Positions 1-4,869 of a stretch of DNA of 7,591 nt are shown one piece after another (the first letter of the stretch is position 1; every line of letters starts with the position of its first letter). Source of the DNA: Verrucomicrobiota bacterium. GTDB lineage: Bacteria; Verrucomicrobiota; Verrucomicrobiia; Limisphaerales; JADLHS01. Where the stretch lies: positions 1-7,591 of the forward strand of contig JANYBF010000086.1 in assembly GCA_025360895.1 (NCBI GenBank), in the 5' to 3' direction. The notes beneath the pieces were generated by a model. That model had not been told where the DNA came from and did not search any database. It worked only from the letters and a program-made list of their open reading frames with translations. The position numbers and the translations under genes were made by a program.

Positions 1-2
1 GC

Positions 3-110
3 GAAATCGCCAGCGGCAGCAAGCTGGGCATTGACGCGACGAAGAAGATTCCCGGCGAAGGTTTCAAGCGCCCCTGGCCACCGCTCAACACGAATAGAGT
101 AACTCCATGA
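3..110 (+). CDS. UbiD family decarboxylase, C-terminal end only (partial)
   Basis: Only the last 35 residues are in the window; the gene begins upstream. The visible tail contains GSKLGIDATKK followed by EGFKRPWPP. This matches the C-terminal signature of UbiD-like decarboxylases (a GSK-GIDAT-K block, then a Gly-Phe-x-Arg-Pro-Trp-Pro block). These are cytoplasmic enzymes that use prenylated FMN to add or remove a carboxyl group on aromatic or alpha,beta-unsaturated acids. The substrate cannot be told from this piece. The TGA stop (108-110) overlaps the ATG of the SGNH hydrolase gene (107-109) as ATGA, so the two are probably co-transcribed and translationally coupled. It is the only gene here whose product would not be secreted. 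The family call rests on one short motif, recognised from memory. Confidence 0.7.
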   Translation, partial: EIASGSKLGIDATKKIPGEGFKRPWPPLNTNRVTP

Positions 111-1561
111 ACAGACCTAGCTGCCTGCTGACTGTCCGCGCTCTCGCTTTCGCGGGACTGGTCACATCCGCCAGCCTGGCGTTGTGCGCTGAAACCCAAA
201 CCTATCCCCCAACCCATTTCCCTGATTCGAGCGGTTGGGGAAAGAACATTCAGCGCACCATGCGCCTGCTGGCCACCAGCACGCCGGAGCATCGGAACAC
301 GGTGCGGATTTTGTTCTACGGGCAGAGCATCACCGAGCAGAAATGGGCCGGGCTGGTCGAGGACGATCTGCGGCGGCGTTTTCCGCACGCGAATCTCGTC
401 ATCGAGAACCGCGCGCTCGGCGGCTTCGCATCGCAGATGCTGGTCAAGACCGCCGAGACTGACCTGTATCCGTTTCAGCCGGACCTGCTCATCTTCCACG
501 TCTATGGCGCGCACGACAAATACGAGGACATCATCCGCCGCACCCGCGAGCGGACCACGGCGGAAATTTTGATGCAGAATGATCACGTCACGAAGTCGGC
601 GGACTTCACGGAGGAAACCGATCCCGCGAAACTGCCGCCGGCGGGCAAACACTGGGACCAGTTCATGAACCACAACTGGCTGCCGTCGCTCGCGAAGAAA
701 TACGGTGCGGAACTGTGCGACCAGCGTGCGCTCTGGAAGGCGTATCTCACCGAGAACAAACTGGAGCCGAAGGCGCTGCTGCGCGACAGCGTGCATCTCA
801 ACGCCCACGGTGAGTGGTTCATGGCCGAGTGTGTGAAGGCGTATCTGCGCTACAATCCAAAGCTCGGCCCGTCGCCAGCCGAGGAGTGGGTGAAGACTTA
901 CGACGTCGGCAAAGACGTGCGCTGGGCCGACGGCAAGCTGCGACTCGACTTCGAGGGCAATCGCATTGAAGTCGTTTGCAAGCCCGGCGCCGCCGCGCCT
1001 GCCGCCGTGCGCCTTGATGGACGCAAGCCATCCGAGTTTCCAGAGTTGTCGAGCCTCACCCGCGCGGTCACCAAACCGCCTGGCAAGTGGCTGGTGAAAT
1101 GGCCCGTCATCGCGCCCATCGGCTCATCGAAACCGCTGCTGGTCGAGGACTGGACGCTGTCGGCGAAGCGCGCGGACGCCACGAACGACAACTTGTTCAG
1201 CTTCACGCTCACCGGCTCGAAGACCGGCCCCGATGGCGAAGGCCGCAGCGACGCGCGCTTTGTCTCGAAATCCGGCCGCGTCGTCATCGAGACGAACGAC
1301 TGGAACGTCACTTACACCTTGAGCCTGGCTGGAATCAAACCGGTCCCGGAAGCGTTCGAGGTAAAGTGGAAAGTCGAGCCGCGCTTCGTGGACGAGTTCG
1401 TGTCCCCCGGCGTGACGAACGCCGCCACGGAAACGCTGGTGACGCTCGCCAGCGGATTGCCCAACGCAAAGCACACGTTGGAAATCACCGGCAGCGAGGC
1501 CACCCCCATCGCTGCGGTTCGTGTCTATCGTCCCGCGATGCCGGTCCAACTTCGCCCGTAG
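107..1561 (+). CDS. Secreted SGNH/GDSL-family hydrolase
   Basis: The product has 484 aa. Residues 1-28 form a signal peptide (Arg-3, hydrophobic core, cleavage likely after ALCA), so the enzyme is exported. The SGNH fold is visible. Block I is YGQSIT with the presumed nucleophile Ser-74, where Gln replaces the Asp of the classic GDS. Block II is ENRALGGF (100-107) with an oxyanion-hole Gly. Block III is GAHD (134-137), where His-136 sits in the position of the usual Asn of GxND. Block V is DSVHLN, giving Asp-227 and His-230 as the remaining catalytic pair. Residues from about 250 to 484 look like a separate beta-rich domain of unknown role. SGNH proteins of this kind usually hydrolyse esters such as acetyl groups on polysaccharides; the actual substrate is not shown. 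The start overlaps the upstream stop (ATGA) and no Shine-Dalgarno site is evident, suggesting coupled translation. The gene ends with two consecutive in-frame stops, TAG TAA (1559-1564). Confidence 0.85.
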   Translation: MNRPSCLLTVRALAFAGLVTSASLALCAETQTYPPTHFPDSSGWGKNIQRTMRLLATSTPEHRNTVRILFYGQSITEQKWAGLVEDDLRRRFPHANLVIENRALGGFASQMLVKTAETDLYPFQPDLLIFHVYGAHDKYEDIIRRTRERTTAEILMQNDHVTKSADFTEETDPAKLPPAGKHWDQFMNHNWLPSLAKKYGAELCDQRALWKAYLTENKLEPKALLRDSVHLNAHGEWFMAECVKAYLRYNPKLGPSPAEEWVKTYDVGKDVRWADGKLRLDFEGNRIEVVCKPGAAAPAAVRLDGRKPSEFPELSSLTRAVTKPPGKWLVKWPVIAPIGSSKPLLVEDWTLSAKRADATNDNLFSFTLTGSKTGPDGEGRSDARFVSKSGRVVIETNDWNVTYTLSLAGIKPVPEAFEVKWKVEPRFVDEFVSPGVTNAATETLVTLASGLPNAKHTLEITGSEATPIAAVRVYRPAMPVQLRP

Positions 1562-1563
1562 TA

Positions 1564-2964
1564 ATGGTTCTCAAAAAAATGAAACTCACCCTTTTCGCTG
1601 CCGCCCTCTGCCTCGCCGCTTCGCTGCACGCCACGCCGGTCACTTCCACGGAAACACTTGTCGCAGCCGTCGCCGCTGCGCAAAGCGGGGCGGTCATCGA
1701 ACTCGCGGCGGGCACTTTCAAGCTCAAGCAGCCGCTGGATCTGCAAGGTGGCATCGCGCTGAAAGGCGCGGGCATTGGCAAAACCATCATCACCAGCGCC
1801 GACTCGTGGAAGGCGAACCCGGCGACGCTGCCGGACCCGGAGACGGACCTCGGGAAATTCGACCGCTCGGGCTACCTCATCCGCTGCGCGAACGACGCGA
1901 AAGACATTGGCATTTCACATCTCACGCTCACGGGGCCGCAGATGCACGGCGCGATTTTTGGCATGGCGAACGAAGGATTGCATTTCCATGACCTCCGCAT
2001 CGCGGACTTCATGTATTGTGGCATCCGCACTTACGGGATGAAGCGGGTGAAGATTCACGACTGCACGTTTGTGGACGCCGGGCAGCGCTGGGAAAATGGC
2101 CAGCCGGGCGTGAAAGGTGGAATCACGGGCGGCGCGATTTTCGGCGTCTGGATGAGCGACACGGAAATCTCGAACAACCGTTTCCTCGTCACGAAAACCG
2201 CGCCGAACGAGCACTACTACGGCATCAAGGGCCGGGAAGCACGCCGCGTCCACATTCACCACAACACCATCGAAGCGGGCTTCACCATCGAGCTGCCGTT
2301 CGAGGGCGACGAGGATGTGGAGATTGACCATAACATCCTGCGCGCGGCGGTGAGTATTCCGAAATACGCGGGCGGCCCGGTGCCAAAAAGCGGGCGCACT
2401 TTTCACATCCATCACAACTATTTCACCGACGGCTATTCCATCGAGTTCGTGCGCAACGGCGTGGAGGTGGACCACAATCTTTTCGACTTCGACTCCGCGC
2501 AGGACGGGAGCAATCTCATCAGCGCCTTTGGCGACGTGCCCGCGAAAGGGCCGTGCCTTTTCCACAACAACCTCGTGAGCAATCCGGGCCGCGGCGTAAT
2601 GTGGCTGAACGAGCCTTACGCAAAGCTCGAAGTGCGGAACAACCACATCATCGCGCGCACCACCAAAGAGCCGCGCACCGAGGGCCTGTTCGGCTTCAAC
2701 GAGCAGAGCGATTTCAAGACGTTCAGTTTCAAAAACAACGTCATTGAGTGTATCGGCACGCCGCGCCCGCTCTTCCGCAACGACGCGAGCGGCGCCGCTG
2801 TGGTGGAGAACAACCGACTCACCGGCGTGACCGACACCACGCGCTACGAAAACAAAATGACCAGTGCTCCCACCGGCCTCAAAGCGCCGTTGAAATTCGA
2901 GTGCGGCGTGAACGGCGAACTGACCGTGGACGGTTGGCAGACGGCCAAATCCCCGACACCGTAG
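1564..2964 (+). CDS. Secreted right-handed parallel beta-helix repeat protein
   Basis: The product has 466 aa from ATG 1564; an alternative in-frame ATG at 1579 gives MKLTL and 461 aa. Neither has a Shine-Dalgarno site. The 1564 start overlaps the second stop of the preceding gene (TAATG), which favours coupled initiation. A signal peptide ends near SLHA (about residue 23). The rest reads as successive beta-helix rungs, each closing on an Asn turn: SNNRF (near 202), HHNTI (near 232), DHNIL (near 255), HHNYF (near 283), DHNLF (near 303), HNNLV (near 334), RNNHI (near 358), KNNVI (near 391) and ENNRL (near 416), spaced roughly 20-30 residues apart. The N-terminal stretch up to about residue 75 (AAVAAAQSGAVIELAAGTF, then GAGIGKTII) is the usual cap and first rung of pectate-lyase-like beta-helices. 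Such folds occur in polysaccharide lyases, GH28-type hydrolases, epimerases and non-catalytic binding proteins. I could not identify a catalytic set, so activity is left open. Its position after an SGNH hydrolase suggests action on the same glycan. Confidence 0.85.
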   Translation: MVLKKMKLTLFAAALCLAASLHATPVTSTETLVAAVAAAQSGAVIELAAGTFKLKQPLDLQGGIALKGAGIGKTIITSADSWKANPATLPDPETDLGKFDRSGYLIRCANDAKDIGISHLTLTGPQMHGAIFGMANEGLHFHDLRIADFMYCGIRTYGMKRVKIHDCTFVDAGQRWENGQPGVKGGITGGAIFGVWMSDTEISNNRFLVTKTAPNEHYYGIKGREARRVHIHHNTIEAGFTIELPFEGDEDVEIDHNILRAAVSIPKYAGGPVPKSGRTFHIHHNYFTDGYSIEFVRNGVEVDHNLFDFDSAQDGSNLISAFGDVPAKGPCLFHNNLVSNPGRGVMWLNEPYAKLEVRNNHIIARTTKEPRTEGLFGFNEQSDFKTFSFKNNVIECIGTPRPLFRNDASGAAVVENNRLTGVTDTTRYENKMTSAPTGLKAPLKFECGVNGELTVDGWQTAKSPTP

Positions 2965-2968
2965 GAAG
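2963..2968 (+). promoter_or_regulatory. Shine-Dalgarno site for the short frame at 2974
   Basis: AGGAAG lies five bases before ATG 2974 and overlaps the TAG stop of the beta-helix gene (2962-2964). It is the clearest ribosome binding site in the window; the neighbouring genes have none that I can see. It selects ATG 2974 over the in-frame ATG 2998 and argues that translation was really meant to start here. Confidence 0.55.
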
Positions 2969-2973
2969 ACAAG

Positions 2974-3075
2974 ATGGAACGACTACGCATCTTACTAATG
3001 AAACAATCCACGCTGCATCTCCTCGCGACCTTGTGTCTGGCTGTTATCTGTTCCTTGCCTATAGCATTTCCATAA
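2974..3075 (+). pseudogene. Signal-peptide stump: 5' remnant of a lost secreted-protein gene, or a 33-aa peptide
   Basis: This frame encodes 33 aa. It begins MERLRILLMKQS and continues with a hydrophobic core rich in Leu, Ala, Val, Ile and Cys, ending SLPIAFP before TAA (3073-3075). That is the layout of a Sec signal peptide (basic n-region, h-region, polar c-region) with no mature protein behind it. It starts nine bases after the beta-helix gene, behind AGGAAG, which is operon-like spacing. From about 3061 the DNA becomes distinctly AT-richer. The simplest reading is that a fourth operon gene lost everything after its signal sequence through a deletion or insertion whose edge lies near 3060-3075. 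I saw no continuation in the other two frames that resembles a secreted protein, which argues against a simple frameshift. Alternatively, it could be a real small membrane peptide. Confidence 0.45.
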
Positions 3076-3218
3076 ATTATGTAGCCAATTGTTGTGAGGA
3101 ATGCCCTATATTTGCTGGCGGTTTTTTGCGAATGCGAGCTATGTGTTCGGTGGAAACGCTCTAGCCATGCCGCAGAGGACACCAAGGCACTGGCTACAAA
3201 TTTACAAAACTACCCACG
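3076..3218 (+). other. AT-richer spacer before the fucosidase gene
   Basis: This spacer has 143 bp without a credible gene. Bases 3061-3120 contain 23 G or C out of 60 by hand count (38%), much lower than the flanking genes. The spacer must hold the fucosidase promoter if that gene is transcribed on its own, but no pair of -35/-10 boxes at normal spacing could be found. A T6 run at 3122-3127 lacks a convincing hairpin before it. No Shine-Dalgarno site precedes ATG 3219. Confidence 0.5.
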
Positions 3219-4562
3219 ATGAAGCTCACCCCATTATTCCTAACGATCGCTGCGGTCACCTATTCCTCCGTGCTGGCGGCACCGCCTGTCGATCCTTTGG
3301 CGGAGAAATGGCAGCCGCAGCTAAATGCTAACCCGGCGAAAAGGCCGCGACCAATTCCCAATCCTCTGCCTGCGGTGGCGGCGGTGCCGGGGCCGTATTC
3401 GCCAGATCCTCGGGCGGATTGCTGGCGCACTTTTGAGGGGCCACAGTGGCTTTATGATGGGAAAATCGGGATCGGCCTGCACTGGGGGCCCGCCTCGCTA
3501 GAGGGGCGTTTCGCGTGGCCGGCGCGTTTTCGCTATCACGAGAGCGATCAGGCAAAATTCAATGCAAAATACGGTCATCCCTCGAATATCGGATGGAAGG
3601 ACATCGCGAATTTGTGGCGTGCCGAGAAGTTTGATGCCGATGCGTTGGGCAAGTTATTCAAAGAGTGCGGTTTTAGTTTTGTCGCGGCGCAGGCGGCGCA
3701 CCATGACCGCTTTGATATGTTTGATTCCACCTATCGTCCGTGGAACTCCGTGAATGTCGGCCCGCATCGTGACATCTTAAAAGAGTGGAAAGAATCCTGC
3801 CAAAAGCACGGGCTGCGCTTTGGGATCACGGATCACTCGGAGTGGTCGTGGCACATGGCGGATGCGTTCGGGCAGGACAAAGAGGGGCCGTTTGCGGGGA
3901 TTCCTTACGATGCGCGACAAACCGCAGCCGATGGCGTGGGGAAGTGGTGGAATGGATTAAACCCAGTGGATTTTTATGGGCCGGAGAAAGGAAATCGCGA
4001 GTTTCTGGATCGCCAGTGGTATCTGCGAAGTCTGGAACTCATTGAAAACTATCAGCCGGATATGTGGTGGCAGGACGGCAATTTTCACAACCTTCCGCCG
4101 CAGATGGCCCGCGATTTTATTGCCAGTTATTACAATCTGAATGCGAAGCAACATGGCGGAAAGCCAGCGGGCGTAATGGTGGTGAAGCAGCATCCGAATT
4201 CGCCTGCGCTGATGACCAATTATGAAATTCACAAAAGCATCCAATCCATGCCGCACCCGTGGATGACGGATACCACCGCCTACGGGCCTTGGTTCTACGA
4301 TGAAGCTGCCGAGAAAAATTGCGCCTACACGTCGGAGGCGTTGGTGCATCTGGTGGCCGATAATGTCAGCCGAAATGGCACCGTTTTGCTAAACCTGAGT
4401 CTGCGGCCCGATGGCACTTTGCCCGAGTTGCAGAAGGAAATGCTGGAGGGTTTTGGGCGCTGGATGAAGATAAACGGCGAATCCATCCAGGGCACTCGCC
4501 CGTGGCTGGTGTGGTGCGATCATGCCTACTCCACCGTTGCACCGCTGGATCCCAGCGCGTGA
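3219..4562 (+). CDS. Alpha-L-fucosidase (GH29), interrupted by an in-frame TGA; catalytic part
   Basis: The product has 447 aa. It has a signal peptide of about 20 residues (MKLTPLF to SSVLA) and a Pro-rich linker at about 40-63, followed by a GH29 (beta/alpha)8 barrel. The diagnostic motifs are GIGLHWGPASL (84-94), AHHDRFDMFDS (160-170) followed by WNSVN, and PDMWWQDGNF (280-289). In the last motif Asp-286 occupies the position of the GH29 nucleophile (usual form WFDG). NGTVLLNLSLRPDG near 385-398 is the typical end of the barrel. GH29 enzymes release L-fucose from fucosylated glycans with retention of configuration. The TGA at 4560-4562 comes after the barrel. The same frame then runs for 95 more sense codons of C-terminal beta-sandwich sequence, so the uninterrupted gene would have been 3219-4850 (543 aa). 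The truncated enzyme keeps its active-site residues but loses that domain. Third-position GC is about 60% in a 57-codon sample, well below the beta-helix gene, which hints at separate ancestry. The acid/base residue was not assigned. Confidence 0.85.
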   Translation: MKLTPLFLTIAAVTYSSVLAAPPVDPLAEKWQPQLNANPAKRPRPIPNPLPAVAAVPGPYSPDPRADCWRTFEGPQWLYDGKIGIGLHWGPASLEGRFAWPARFRYHESDQAKFNAKYGHPSNIGWKDIANLWRAEKFDADALGKLFKECGFSFVAAQAAHHDRFDMFDSTYRPWNSVNVGPHRDILKEWKESCQKHGLRFGITDHSEWSWHMADAFGQDKEGPFAGIPYDARQTAADGVGKWWNGLNPVDFYGPEKGNREFLDRQWYLRSLELIENYQPDMWWQDGNFHNLPPQMARDFIASYYNLNAKQHGGKPAGVMVVKQHPNSPALMTNYEIHKSIQSMPHPWMTDTTAYGPWFYDEAAEKNCAYTSEALVHLVADNVSRNGTVLLNLSLRPDGTLPELQKEMLEGFGRWMKINGESIQGTRPWLVWCDHAYSTVAPLDPSA

Positions 4563-4850
4563 CAGAAGTTCAAATCGGGAGAAATCCGCTATACCAGCAG
4601 AGGAGATGATACCGTCTATGCCATCGTTTTTGGGAAGCCGAAAGAGCGGGTTATATTGACGCAACTCGGCGAAACCTATGGCGGCGTGATGGGGCGCAAA
4701 GTGGAGGAGGTCACGCTGCTGGGCTGGCCCGACAAACTAAATTGGAGCATCGAGTGGCCTCATAACTTGGAGACTTCTGGCCTCTCGATCGACGTGCCCA
4801 AGGACTACAAAGGAGAATACGCCACCGTATTCCGCATCAAAGTGCGCTAA
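4563..4850 (+). pseudogene. C-terminal domain of the GH29 fucosidase, cut off by the TGA
   Basis: Directly after the TGA and in the same frame, 95 sense codons follow to TAA 4848-4850. They contain GEIRYTSRGDDTVYAIVFG, LGWPDKLNWSIEW and a final Phe-Arg-Ile-Lys-Val-Arg. This is the usual GH29 C-terminal beta-sandwich, in which an Asp-Ile-Arg-Phe-Thr-like strand is followed by a Leu-Tyr-Ala-Ile strand. The good coding character after the stop shows that the reading frame was not shifted; a single base substitution is enough to explain it (for example from TGG, CGA or GGA). There is no ATG with a ribosome binding site near the beginning, so this piece is unlikely to be made as a separate protein. 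A sequencing error would give the same picture. Confidence 0.75.
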
Positions 4851-4869
4851 TTTGTTTCTCTCCTGATTT

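Noticed and set aside
1915..2646. A 243-codon open frame on the minus strand opposite the beta-helix gene
   Set aside because: Its translation has no recognisable domain, and it lies wholly inside a plus-strand gene with clear signal peptide and repeat motifs. GC-rich DNA commonly leaves the opposite strand open.
3089..3114. Possible promoter: TTGTTG (3089-3094) and TATATT (3107-3112), also readable as TATATTTG of the Bacteroidota -7 type
   Set aside because: The spacing is only 12 bases, too short for either promoter type, and the organism does not look like Bacteroidota.
3095..3127. Possible terminator ending in the T6 run at 3122-3127
   Set aside because: The only pairing found before the T run is a three-base GCC/GGC stem, too weak to call.
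2748..3164. A 138-codon plus-strand frame running from inside the beta-helix gene across the spacer, considered as the shifted continuation of the signal-peptide stump
   Set aside because: Past the stump it reads as a Cys-rich, low-plausibility sequence without domain features and soon stops, so it does not look like a mature secreted protein.
4560..4562. TGA as selenocysteine or a reassigned codon
   Set aside because: GH29 fucosidases are not known to use selenocysteine, tryptophan is encoded by many TGG codons here, and TGA 108-110 acts as a normal stop. A nonsense mutation or sequencing error is simpler.
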